Of a stretch of 64,000 nt of DNA, positions 16,582 to 24,856 are shown one piece after another (within the stretch, counting starts at the first letter, position 1; each line of letters begins with the position of its first letter). The stretch comes from Streptomyces sp. NBC_01214 (GTDB taxonomy: Bacteria; Actinomycetota; Actinomycetes; Streptomycetales; Streptomycetaceae). The notes beneath the pieces were generated by a model, which did no database searches, had not been told where the DNA came from, and was given only the letters and a program-made list of their open reading frames with translations. The stretch is taken from the NCBI RefSeq assembly GCF_026340975.1, contig NZ_JAPEOS010000002.1, positions 1,258,501 through 1,322,500 of the forward strand, read 5' to 3'. The position numbers were made by a program, and so were the translations under genes.

Positions 16582-17666
16582 CCGCACTGCACCCGCTCGT
16601 CGAGCAGGCGTCCGCCCTGATGGACCTCGAACGGTACGACGACGCCCGCGCGCTGCTCGGCCGGCGGCTCGCCGAGGACCCGACCGACGTGAACGCCTGG
16701 GTGTACCTCGCCAGCTGCCACCAGTCGGTCCGGGATTTCGAGGAGGCGCTCACCGCCACCGGCGAAGCTCTGGCGCTCGACCCGGAGAATTTCAGCGCCC
16801 ACCACATACGCACGTACGCGCTGCGTCGCACCGGCCGGCGGGACGAAGCGCTGGCCGAGGCCTATGAGACGATCCGGATCGACCCGCAGAAGTGGAAGGG
16901 CTACGCGGGCCTCTCGGAGGCCCTGGGCGCGTGGCAGCCGCGCTGGCCCGAGGCGCTCGACGCGGCGGCGACCGCCGTACGGCTCGACCCGGACGCGGCC
17001 GGCGCGCACTACGCGCTGTGGAAGGCCGCGGCGATGAACGGCCGCTCGGACGTGGCGCGGCAGGCGGTCTCCGAAACCCTGCGCATCGACCCCCAGGATG
17101 CCTGGGCCCTGAGCCAGCGGGCAGGGTACGCCGACTGGGACGCCGCCGCGCCGCCGCTGACCGGCGCGGGCGCCAAGCTGCCGGCTGCTGCCGATGCGTA
17201 CGCCACCGCGCTCGCCGTCGACCCCCAGGACCACGGGCTGCGCAAGGGCCTGGACGGGGCGGTGTTCCGGATGCTGCGCGGCACCCGCTGGCTCGCGCTG
17301 CTCTGCCTGGTGATCGCAGCCCTTGCCGGACGGACCTTCCCGACCGGCGACGATCCCACGGCGCTGCCCGGGCCGCTCGGCATCCGGCTCTACGCGCTCG
17401 TCCTGATGGCCGCCGTCTGGGGCTTCGGTGCTTGGCGCCGCTACCGGGCGATGCGCAGCGGGGTCCGGATGAGCCTGTGGTCGCTGCTCCGGCGGCTCGG
17501 CTGGGCATGGCTGATCGTTGGGCAGGCGGCGTGGTGCACGCTCACCGCCGTGGTCATCGTGACCGTGCCGTGGTCCGAACGGATCGTCCCGCAGGTGCTG
17601 TTCTGGGTGGCGCTGGTACCGACCCTGCTCACCGTGTGGTTCGAGCGCGCGGCGATGCGCGCCTGA
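16578..17666 (+). CDS. TPR membrane protein, partner of the AAA ATPase
   Basis: Protein of 362 aa: tetratricopeptide repeats cover roughly residues 1-220 (units such as DDARALLGRRLAEDP, EEALTATGEALALDPEN and DEALAEAYETIRIDP), followed by four hydrophobic membrane segments to the C-terminus. Translation starts at a GTG overlapping the preceding stop by 4 nt. The arrangement suggests a membrane platform that presents substrates or partners to the AAA ATPase (inference). No catalytic motif is seen. Confidence 0.85.
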   Translation: MTALHPLVEQASALMDLERYDDARALLGRRLAEDPTDVNAWVYLASCHQSVRDFEEALTATGEALALDPENFSAHHIRTYALRRTGRRDEALAEAYETIRIDPQKWKGYAGLSEALGAWQPRWPEALDAAATAVRLDPDAAGAHYALWKAAAMNGRSDVARQAVSETLRIDPQDAWALSQRAGYADWDAAAPPLTGAGAKLPAAADAYATALAVDPQDHGLRKGLDGAVFRMLRGTRWLALLCLVIAALAGRTFPTGDDPTALPGPLGIRLYALVLMAAVWGFGAWRRYRAMRSGVRMSLWSLLRRLGWAWLIVGQAAWCTLTAVVIVTVPWSERIVPQVLFWVALVPTLLTVWFERAAMRA

Positions 17667-17681
17667 TCGAAGGGACGGCGC

Positions 17682-18983
17682 TCAGGCCAGGCGGGAGGCC
17701 TTGAGGGCCATGTGGAGCAGCAGGCGGTCCTCGCCCTCGTCCAGGTCGAGGCCGGTCAGCTGCTCCACCCGGGCCAGACGGTAGTAGAGGGTCTGGCGGT
17801 GGATGCCCAGGGCGGCCGCCGCGCGGCCCGCCTGGCCCGCGCAGTCCAGGAAGACCTCGGCGGTGCGGGCGAGTTCGCGGTTGGCCGGGGTCAGCAGGGT
17901 GCGCGCCGCGGGGTCGTCCACCGGATCGGCGGCGAGCGTCGCCAGCAGCCGGTACGGGCCGATCGCCGACCACTGGGCGACCGGGCCGAAGCGGGGCTGG
18001 GCCGCGGCCGCCCGGGCGGCGGCGACGGCCTGCTCCCAGGCGGCGGGCAGGTCCGCGAGGCCCCGTACGGGGTCGGCGACGCCGGCGGTCACCCCGCGGG
18101 CGACGGCCGTGGTGGTGGCCCCGATGCCCCCGCCCGTGCCCGTCCCGCCCGCGCCCGCCCCGCCGGCGGCCCTTCCGCCCGTTCCCGTCGCCTCCGCCGC
18201 GCGCGGCAGCAGCCGGGCCACCGCCGCCAGGGCCGGAGCCAGTGCGTCCGTCGAGCGCAGCCGGAGCAGTACCGCCAGCGCCGGATCACCCGCGGGCTCC
18301 GACCCCGGTCCCGCTGCCGCACCGGACCCGGCTGCGCCGCCCGGCTCGCCCCCGGCCCGCCGCGGTACGACGCACACCGCCGCAGCGCCCGGTACCGATG
18401 CCGGAGCCTCTCCGGGCCACGGCGCCACGCAGACCGCCGCGTGCAGCCCGTCCCCGCCCGGCCCGAGGGCGGCCCGCAGTGCGGCCACCGCCATGTCCTG
18501 CGGCCAGCCCGGACCGGCCGTGAGCACCGCCAGGAACTCCCGCGACAGGTCGGCCCCGGCCTTCGCCTCCTCGGCGAGCAGCACCCCGATGCGCTGGGCC
18601 ACCTCCATGGCCGCGTCCAGCGCCGCCGGCTCCGGCCCGGGCTTGCCGGGCTCCTGGTCCAGCAGCCACACGTAGCCCTGCACGATGCCCCGGTACCGCA
18701 CGGGCAGGCAGATCCGTCCACGGAACACCCCGGCGTCGGGCGCCGCCGGGATCCGGACCGGCCCGGTGGCGCGGGCGATGCCGAAGCCCTCGAACCAGGA
18801 CCGCACGTCCGCCGTCGACTGCCGCGTCAGGATCGAGCGGGTCCGTACCGGGTCCATGGCCAGATCGTCGTCGCTGTCGTGGGCGCCGAAGGCGATCAGC
18901 CGGAAGTCCCGGTTCTCCAGGGTCGCCGGGGCGCCGAGCAGCGCGGAGATCTCGTCCACCAGGTCCTGGTAATCGCCCTTCAC
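17682..18983 (-). CDS. PucR-family transcriptional activator, probable proline-use regulator
   Basis: Regulator of 433 aa with a central GAF-like sensory region and a C-terminal PucR/CdaR-type helix-turn-helix (DCAGQAGRAAAALGIHRQTLYYRL near the end). The start is the GTG at 18983, after GGGAGAA; a longer frame upstream runs into the divergent promoter. It is divergent from the proline dehydrogenase gene, and relatives of this type activate proline catabolism genes from that position, so control of the neighbouring operon is inferred. The middle region is rich in Gly/Ala with low-complexity linkers. Confidence 0.85.
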   Translation of the reverse strand: MKGDYQDLVDEISALLGAPATLENRDFRLIAFGAHDSDDDLAMDPVRTRSILTRQSTADVRSWFEGFGIARATGPVRIPAAPDAGVFRGRICLPVRYRGIVQGYVWLLDQEPGKPGPEPAALDAAMEVAQRIGVLLAEEAKAGADLSREFLAVLTAGPGWPQDMAVAALRAALGPGGDGLHAAVCVAPWPGEAPASVPGAAAVCVVPRRAGGEPGGAAGSGAAAGPGSEPAGDPALAVLLRLRSTDALAPALAAVARLLPRAAEATGTGGRAAGGAGAGGTGTGGGIGATTTAVARGVTAGVADPVRGLADLPAAWEQAVAAARAAAAQPRFGPVAQWSAIGPYRLLATLAADPVDDPAARTLLTPANRELARTAEVFLDCAGQAGRAAAALGIHRQTLYYRLARVEQLTGLDLDEGEDRLLLHMALKASRLA

Positions 18984-19050
18984 GCGGACATTCTCCCACC
19001 CCGGCGCGGACCCTTCAGACAGATGTATGAGATCCGGGACACGGATGCGT

Positions 19051-19084
19051 GACAGCTGTCGATGGCAGAGGATCAAAGCGATCC
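19051..19084. promoter_or_regulatory. Two palindromes between the PucR gene and proline dehydrogenase
   Basis: GACAGCTGTC (19051-19060) is a perfect 10-bp palindrome. GGATC-AAAGC-GATCC (19070-19084) is a 15-bp inverted repeat. Both lie in the 160-nt divergent gap and are candidate activator sites. Confidence 0.4.
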
Positions 19085-19143
19085 TTAGGTTTCACGGTGG
19101 TTTTACTTGCGCATTTCTTCTGCCACCCGTTGGAGGTGCCCCC

Positions 19144-20070
19144 GTGCTGGGTCCCGTGATCCTCGCCGCTTCGCGCAGCGACAAGATGCGTCGCATCGTC
19201 TCCGCCGCCCCGGTGACCAAGCCCGTGGTGAATCGGTTCATCCCCGGCGAGACCGTCGACCAGGTCATCCCGATCGTCGAGGAGCTCACGCGGAGCGGCC
19301 TGGAGGTCACCCTCGACGTCGTCGGCGAGGACATCACCGAGGTCGAGCAGTCCTACGCCGCCCGGGACGCCTACCTCCAGCTCATCGAGCGCCTCGCGGA
19401 GCTCGGTCTCGGCGAGAAGGCCGAGATGTCCGTCAAGCTGTCGATGTTCGGCCAGGCCCTGGAGGGCGGCCACGAGCTGGCGCTCGCCAACGTCCGCCCG
19501 GTCGTCGAGGCCGCGGCCGCCATCGGCACCACCGTCACGCTCGACGCCGAGGACCACACCACCCTCGACTCGATGTTCGCCATCCACGAGGAGCTGCGCC
19601 GGGACTTCCCGCAGACCGGCTGCGTGATCCAGGCGTACCTCTTCCGCACGGAGGCCGACGCCCGCCGCCTGGCCGCCGCCGGCAGCCGCGTCCGCATCGT
19701 GAAGGGCGCTTACAAGGAGCCCGCCGAGGTCGCCTACCTGGACAAGGCGGAGATCGACAAGGCGTACGTGCGGATCCTGAAGATCCTCATGGACGGCGAG
19801 GGCTACCCGATGATCGGGTCGCACGACCCGCGGCTGATCGCCATCGGCCAGGAGCTCGCCCGCACGGCCGGGCGCAAACTGGACGAGTACGAGTTCCAGA
19901 TGCTGTACGGCATCCGCAGCGAGGAGCACCTGCGGCTCGCCGCCGAGGGCCACCGGATGCGCGTCTACACCGCGTACGGGACGGACTGGTACGGCTACTT
20001 CATGCGCCGCCTCGCGGAGAAGCCGGCCAACCTGCTCTTCTTCCTCCGCTCGATGATCACCAAGAACTAG
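19144..20070 (+). CDS. Proline dehydrogenase (monofunctional)
   Basis: FAD enzyme oxidising L-proline to pyrroline-5-carboxylate, 308 aa, the short monofunctional actinobacterial form. Seen: RIVKGAYKEPAEVAY, IGSHDPRLI and the C-terminal signature YGIRSEEHLRLA followed by MRVYTAYGTDWYGYFMRRL with the substrate-binding arginines. The start is the GTG behind GGAGGTG. It is followed after 32 nt by the next pathway enzyme, so the two form a proline-catabolic operon feeding glutamate. Confidence 0.94.
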   Translation: MLGPVILAASRSDKMRRIVSAAPVTKPVVNRFIPGETVDQVIPIVEELTRSGLEVTLDVVGEDITEVEQSYAARDAYLQLIERLAELGLGEKAEMSVKLSMFGQALEGGHELALANVRPVVEAAAAIGTTVTLDAEDHTTLDSMFAIHEELRRDFPQTGCVIQAYLFRTEADARRLAAAGSRVRIVKGAYKEPAEVAYLDKAEIDKAYVRILKILMDGEGYPMIGSHDPRLIAIGQELARTAGRKLDEYEFQMLYGIRSEEHLRLAAEGHRMRVYTAYGTDWYGYFMRRLAEKPANLLFFLRSMITKN

Positions 20071-20102
20071 GCACCCCACTAGCTCAAGGAGTTACCAGCC
20101 CC

Positions 20103-21734
20103 ATGGATGCTGTGACCCAGGTCCCCGCGCCGGTCAACGAGCCGGTCCACTCGTACGCCCCCGGCACCCCGGAGCGCGCGCGGCTCGAAGCGCAGCTCAA
20201 GCAGCTGTCCGAGAACCCGATCGACCTCCCGATGACGATCAACGGCGTCAAGCGGATGGGCGGCGGCGAGCGCTTCGACGTGGTCCAGCCGCACGACCAC
20301 AAGTCGGTGCTCGGCACCTACGCCAACGCCACCGAGGCCGACGCGCAGGAGGCCATCGACGCCGCCCTCGCCGCCGCCCCGGCCTGGCGCGCGATGTCCT
20401 TCGACGACCGCGCCGCGATCATCCTGCGCGCCGCCGAGCTGCTGTCCGGTCCGTGGCGCGAGAAGCTCGCCGCCTCGACCATGCTGGGCCAGTCGAAGAC
20501 CGCCCAGCAGGCCGAGATCGACACCCCGTGCGAGCTCGTCGACTTCTGGCGCTTCAACGTCCACTTCGCCCGCCAGATCCTGGCCGAGCAGCCGGTCGCG
20601 AACTCCGCCGGCGTGTGGAACCGCAGCGACCACCGCCCGCTCGAAGGCTTCGTCTACGCGATCACGCCGTTCAACTTCACGGCCATCGCGGGCAACCTGC
20701 CGACCGCCCCCGCCCTCATGGGCAACGTGGTCCTGTGGAAGCCGTCCCCCACGCAGACCCACTCCGCGATCCTCCTCATGGAGCTCCTGGAGGAGGCCGG
20801 CCTGCCCAAGGGCGTCATCAACCTGGTGACCGGCGACGGCATCGCGGTGTCGGAGGTGGCCCTGAACCACCCCGAGCTGGCCGGCATCCACTTCACCGGC
20901 TCGACCAAGACCTTCCAGTACCTGTGGAAGACGGTCGGCAACAACATCGAGACGTACAAGTCCTACCCGCGCCTGGTCGGCGAGACCGGTGGCAAGGACT
21001 TCGTCGTCGCGCACCCGTCCGCGGACCGCGCCGTCCTGAAGACCGCCCTGACCCGCGGTTCCTTCGAGTTCCAGGGCCAGAAGTGCTCCGCGTCCTCGCG
21101 CGCCTACGTCCCGGCCTCGATCTGGAACGACGGCTTCAAGGAGGCCTTCGCGGCCGAGGTCGACGGCATCACCATGGGTGACGTCCGCGACCTGACCAAC
21201 TTCATCGGCGCCGTCATCGACGAGCGTTCCTTCGCGAAGAACAAGGCCGCGATCGACCGCGCCATCGCCGACCCGACCTGCGAGATCATCGCCGGCGGCA
21301 CCTACGACGACTCGGAGGGCTACTTCGTCCGCCCGACCGTCATCGCGTGCACCGACCCGGAGAACGAGGTCTTCACGACCGAGTACTTCGGCCCGATCCT
21401 CGCCGTGCACGTCTACGAGGACGCCGACTTCCACGCGATGCTCGCGCAGATGGAGTCCGTCTCGGCGTACGCCCTCACCGGCTCGATCATCGCGGCGGAC
21501 CGGTACGCGGCCGCGGACGCGATGGAGAAGCTCCGCTTCGCGGCGGGCAACTTCTACATCAACGACAAGTCCACCGGCGCCGTCGTCGGCCAGCAGCCGT
21601 TCGGCGGTGGCCGCGCCTCGGGGACGAACGACAAGGCGGGCGCCGCGTCGAACCTGATGCGCTGGACCTCCACCCGCTCGATCAAGGAGACGCTGGTCGC
21701 GCCGACCGACTACGCGTACCCGCACATGGGCTGA
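20103..21734 (+). CDS. pruA: L-glutamate gamma-semialdehyde (P5C) dehydrogenase
   Basis: NAD-dependent aldehyde dehydrogenase that converts glutamate semialdehyde, the open form of P5C, to glutamate. Length is 543 aa. Seen: ITPFNFTAIAGNLPTAPAL, the catalytic Glu in LVGETGGKDFVVAHP and the catalytic Cys in FEFQGQKCSASSRAYVP; the C-terminus matches P5C dehydrogenases (QQPFGGGRASGTNDKAG). AAGGAG lies 12 nt before the ATG. Second gene of the proline operon; a strong hairpin follows the stop. Confidence 0.96.
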   Translation: MDAVTQVPAPVNEPVHSYAPGTPERARLEAQLKQLSENPIDLPMTINGVKRMGGGERFDVVQPHDHKSVLGTYANATEADAQEAIDAALAAAPAWRAMSFDDRAAIILRAAELLSGPWREKLAASTMLGQSKTAQQAEIDTPCELVDFWRFNVHFARQILAEQPVANSAGVWNRSDHRPLEGFVYAITPFNFTAIAGNLPTAPALMGNVVLWKPSPTQTHSAILLMELLEEAGLPKGVINLVTGDGIAVSEVALNHPELAGIHFTGSTKTFQYLWKTVGNNIETYKSYPRLVGETGGKDFVVAHPSADRAVLKTALTRGSFEFQGQKCSASSRAYVPASIWNDGFKEAFAAEVDGITMGDVRDLTNFIGAVIDERSFAKNKAAIDRAIADPTCEIIAGGTYDDSEGYFVRPTVIACTDPENEVFTTEYFGPILAVHVYEDADFHAMLAQMESVSAYALTGSIIAADRYAAADAMEKLRFAAGNFYINDKSTGAVVGQQPFGGGRASGTNDKAGAASNLMRWTSTRSIKETLVAPTDYAYPHMG

Positions 21735-21754
21735 TCCCGGCCCCCCGCTGAACC

Positions 21755-21795
21755 CCGCCCCCGCTCCGGTACCCCCAAGTCCGGAGCGGGGGCGG
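21755..21795 (+). terminator. Terminator after the proline operon
   Basis: Perfect 15-bp GC-rich stem (CCGCCCCCGCTCCGG and its complement) with an 11-nt loop, 20 nt after the P5C dehydrogenase stop. Confidence 0.75.
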
Positions 21796-21811
21796 TATCC
21801 ATTTCCCCCAC

Positions 21812-21844
21812 CGACAACTCCTGCTAGCCTGGCTGTAGTTGTCG
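21812..21844. promoter_or_regulatory. Inverted repeat around a -10-like box
   Basis: CGACAACT (21812-21819) and AGTTGTCG (21837-21844) form a perfect 8-bp inverted repeat flanking TAGCCT (21825-21830). It lies about 145 nt before the next gene and is a possible operator and promoter. Confidence 0.35.
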
Positions 21845-21989
21845 TGTACGGCGACACGCTCCAGCACCCGGGCCCGGCTTCCCGGGGGAGCGCAGGGCTC
21901 TGACGAGTTCCCGTACGGGGCGGGGTCACATCACTGGGAGATACGCACACCTCTACGCTGCCGAGCCGGGGCGCAGCCCGGGGAGACGT

Positions 21990-22889
21990 ATGTCCAAGCG
22001 CACCGACAACCGCCACCGCGTCGCCACGATCTGCCGTGAGTCCACCGGCCTGCCGCACCACACCTGCCTCGGCTGGGCCGAAGCCGGCCTGATCACCCGC
22101 CACCAACCGGTTCCGGAACCCGAGGACGAGGCGCAGCGCACCCTCGAATCGCTCCTGGTGGCCGAGCTCGCCGACGGGCTGCGGGAACACGAGCGCCGTG
22201 ACGGGGCCCTGTTCGGCTTCACCGCCGCCCGGCCGGCCCGCGCCGGTCTGGCACTCGTCCTGCATCCGGCCATGGCGGACCAGGTCCTTTCCACGGTGCT
22301 GCCGCGCATCGACGAGGCCTACGGCGGACTGCGCGGGGTGCCGGGGTTGCGCATCGCCCCGATGGGCCGCAGCTGGGTGCTGAACCAACTGCAGAGCCGG
22401 GCAACGGTGGCGGTGGTGCACCCCGACCAGGACTGGCGCCCGCTGCTGCCGGAACACGGTGACGGACTGACGCAACTGTGGCGGCGCAACCGTCATCGCC
22501 TGCACCCCGTCGAGGCGGCGGAGCTCGGCGGGCGCGCCGGCGCGGGGGGCGACCCCGGATCGGTCATGGCGCAGGACTGGCTGAACAGCAGGCTGCTGCG
22601 GCGTCCGGGGCTGCTGGGCGCAGCCGGAGCCGCGCACGGATCGGCCAACGTGTACACCCACGGGGGTGGGGACGTGGTCGTCGAGTGGTGCTGCGGCGTG
22701 GAACGGGACGAACTCGAGCGGCGGCTGCGTCGCAGCGGCCTGGCGGAGCGGCCGGACCGGATCGCCGAGCGGCTGCGGGACCAGCCGTGGTTTCCCGGTG
22801 AGATCGCGATGGGCGGAGCCTTCGTCACCCTGCGGCGCGGGCCCTGTTACGCGCCGGACGCCCCGGCGGGGGAGGCGCTGTCATGCTGA
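21990..22889 (+). CDS. Hypothetical protein, 299 aa
   Basis: No family recognised. Soluble, Arg- and Leu-rich, with no signal peptide or membrane segment. It opens with MSKRTDNRHRVATICRESTG and contains HHTCLGWAEAGLITRHQPVP, a Cys/His-containing start, then an Ala/Leu/Arg-rich body. The ribosome site GGGGAGA precedes the ATG. Its end overlaps the next small gene, so the two are probably one unit. Codon bias supports it as a real gene. Confidence 0.7.
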   Translation: MSKRTDNRHRVATICRESTGLPHHTCLGWAEAGLITRHQPVPEPEDEAQRTLESLLVAELADGLREHERRDGALFGFTAARPARAGLALVLHPAMADQVLSTVLPRIDEAYGGLRGVPGLRIAPMGRSWVLNQLQSRATVAVVHPDQDWRPLLPEHGDGLTQLWRRNRHRLHPVEAAELGGRAGAGGDPGSVMAQDWLNSRLLRRPGLLGAAGAAHGSANVYTHGGGDVVVEWCCGVERDELERRLRRSGLAERPDRIAERLRDQPWFPGEIAMGGAFVTLRRGPCYAPDAPAGEALSC

Positions 22890-23104
22890 CCGCGGTGGTC
22901 GTGACGGCGGCCGTGCTCGGGGTGGCCAAGGTGGCGCGGGACTGGCTGATCCTGCGGCAGGTGCGGGCCGCCATGGACGCCGGAACCCCGGAGGACCGGG
23001 TGCGGATCGGGATGCGGCTCGCGGAAGCGCTGGGCGGCGGCGGGCAGCAGTCCGGGCCCGCTCCGGAGCCGCCCGCCGGGGAGGTCGTCACACCTCCACG
23101 ATGA
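22883..23104 (+). CDS. Small membrane protein, 73 aa
   Basis: The ATG lies inside the end of the preceding gene (7-nt overlap), which suggests translational coupling. The N-terminus is a single hydrophobic segment (MLTAVVVTAAVLGVAKVA) followed by a charged region, so probably an anchored small protein. The function is unknown. Its last 17 nt overlap tail-to-tail with the nitroreductase gene on the other strand. Confidence 0.6.
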   Translation: MLTAVVVTAAVLGVAKVARDWLILRQVRAAMDAGTPEDRVRIGMRLAEALGGGGQQSGPAPEPPAGEVVTPPR

Positions 23105-23825
23105 CCTGGTCCAGGGACTTGCGCAGGAGGTCGGGGACCTCGCAGTCGTCCGCCGGGTAGCCCACCGGGATGACGGCGAAGGCCTTCTCGTTCTCCGGGC
23201 GGTTCAGGACGTGGCTGAGGAAGCGCATGGGGCTGGGGGTGTGGATCAGCGCCGCCAGCCCGGACAGGTGGAGCGCGGACAGGAGCATGCCGACCGCGAT
23301 GCCGACCGACTCGTCCACGTAGTAGTGCTTGCGCTTGGTGCCGTCCGGGCCGAGCCAGTAGCGCTGCTGGAAGACCACGATCAGCGCCGGGGCGTCCGTG
23401 AGGTGGGTCTTCACGGCGTCCGTGCCGAGGGGACGCAGGGCGGCGAGCCATTCGTCGCCCAGCCGGCCGTCGTAGGACAGCTGTTCCTCCTGCTCGGCGG
23501 CCGCGCGGATCTGCTGCCGCACGGCCGGGTCCTTGACCAGGACGAAGGTCCACGGCTGCTGGTGCGCCCCGGAGGGAGCGGTCGCGGCGCAGGCGATGGC
23601 GTCCCGGACCACCTGCTCGGGCACGGGGTCGGGGGAGAAGCGGCGTACGGTCCGTCGCTCGTCCATCCGGGCCCGCAACTCGGCGGCGCGCGCCAGGGAT
23701 TGCGGCTGCGGCATCCGCGCGGGGCGGTAGGCCACCGGGCGGTACGGATCACCGTGGGTGGGCGTCCACTGCCCGGTCTCAGGAGCGGTCCCGGAGGCGG
23801 TCTCAGGTGTGGTCTCAGGCGACAT
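23088..23825 (-). CDS. Nitroreductase-family FMN protein
   Basis: Flavin-dependent nitroreductase superfamily member, 245 aa from the ATG at 23825 (a GTG five codons upstream is possible). Seen: the FMN phosphate-binding ERRTVRRFSPDPVP, the ATAPSGAHQQPWTFVLV region and a C-terminal GLAALIHTPSPM segment with SHVLNRPENEKAFAVIPVGYPADD. This matches the iodotyrosine-deiodinase/BluB-like subgroup more than NfsA/NfsB. The N-terminal 30 residues are a Thr/Pro/Glu-rich extension. Substrate not predictable. Confidence 0.85.
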   Translation of the reverse strand: MSPETTPETASGTAPETGQWTPTHGDPYRPVAYRPARMPQPQSLARAAELRARMDERRTVRRFSPDPVPEQVVRDAIACAATAPSGAHQQPWTFVLVKDPAVRQQIRAAAEQEEQLSYDGRLGDEWLAALRPLGTDAVKTHLTDAPALIVVFQQRYWLGPDGTKRKHYYVDESVGIAVGMLLSALHLSGLAALIHTPSPMRFLSHVLNRPENEKAFAVIPVGYPADDCEVPDLLRKSLDQVIVEV

Positions 23826-24289
23826 GGAGCAGATCTTCACGCCGCTGCGCCGCCCGCCGCCAGGGCCGTACGCGGACCTCCCGCCCGGTATGCACGGGCG
23901 CGGGCGATTTCGGAGGCGGTGGTCACCGGTCGATTCCTCCTGCGGAACACCATCGTCCACCGGTGTGACCTGGAGCCGACGGACCCGGCGCGGACGGCGC
24001 GCAGCGCCGCGGCCCCCGCTCCGGCGGCCGTCCGCGGGCACCGGGCGCGGGTGGACCACCCCGGCCCCGCCCACCGTACGTACCCGCGGCGGACTGGGCG
24101 GTGCGGGCGCTACCGAGGTGGACCACCGGGACGGTCCCGCGCCGGCGGCGCGGTGCACGTCCGTCCGGGCGCGGCCGCGGGCGGTACGGACGGCCTGCGC
24201 CCGGCAGCGCTCCGGGTTTCGAACCCCCGGCTGTTTCCGGCCCTTTCCGGCCGTACCGGGCCGCCGGCGCGCGTTGGTACGGTCGTCCG
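23826..24289. other. Gap with no recognised gene
   Basis: This 464-bp divergent gap is extremely GC-rich. I see no gene, hairpin terminator or RNA. Its only recognisable element is TACGGT (24278-24283) 6 nt before the acetyltransferase ATG. Confidence 0.4.
24278..24283 (+). promoter_or_regulatory. -10 box for a leaderless acetyltransferase mRNA
   Basis: TACGGT followed by a 6-nt gap and the ATG, with no ribosome site between. No convincing -35. Confidence 0.35.
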
Positions 24290-24829
24290 ATGGAGAATCG
24301 CGTACGACACACGGCGGAGCTGACCGGTACGGAGCTGCGCGAGATCCGGGCCCTGCTCGATGGGGCCTTCGACGGTGACTTCGCCGATGAGGACTTCGAG
24401 CACGCCCTCGGCGGGATGCACGCGCTGGTCCGGGACGCGGGCGGGGACCTCGTCGCGCACGGCAGCGTGGTCATGCGGCGGGTCGTGCACCGGGGGCGGG
24501 CCCTGCGCACCGGGTACGTCGAGGCCGTGGCCGTACGGGCCGACGCGCGCCGCCGCGGCCTCGGCGGGCAGGTCATGGCCCGGCTGGAGCAGGTCGTGGC
24601 GGGGGCCTACGTGCTGGGCGCGCTGTCGGCGTCGGAGGAAGGGGCCGGGCTCTACCTCGGACGCGGCTGGGCGGTGTGGCCGGGCCAGGTGGGGGCCCTC
24701 TCGCCGGACGGGCCGGTGAGGCTCCCCGAGGAGGAGGGCTCCACCTACGTGTGGGCGCCGCCCGGCGGGATCCGGCTGGATTCGGCCGGGCGGCTCGACT
24801 TCGACTGGCGGGACGGGGACGTCCTCTAG
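24290..24829 (+). CDS. GNAT acetyltransferase, aminoglycoside 2'-N-acetyltransferase-like
   Basis: 179-aa GNAT protein that lines up along its whole length, from memory, with AAC(2')-I enzymes of mycobacteria and Providencia: AFDGDFADEDFEHALGGMHAL, then GYVEAVAVRADARRRGLG (acetyl-CoA-binding motif A), LGALSASEEGAGLYLGRGW, and the family ending CDWRxGDVW-like FDWRDGDVL. These enzymes acetylate the 2'-amino group of aminoglycosides. In soil actinomycetes and mycobacteria the gene is often chromosomal and its natural substrate uncertain. A single gene, apparently leaderless, convergent with the phospholipase gene. Confidence 0.82.
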   Translation: MENRVRHTAELTGTELREIRALLDGAFDGDFADEDFEHALGGMHALVRDAGGDLVAHGSVVMRRVVHRGRALRTGYVEAVAVRADARRRGLGGQVMARLEQVVAGAYVLGALSASEEGAGLYLGRGWAVWPGQVGALSPDGPVRLPEEEGSTYVWAPPGGIRLDSAGRLDFDWRDGDVL

Positions 24830-24856
24830 ACCCGGGCCCGGGCCCCGTCGGGGCGG

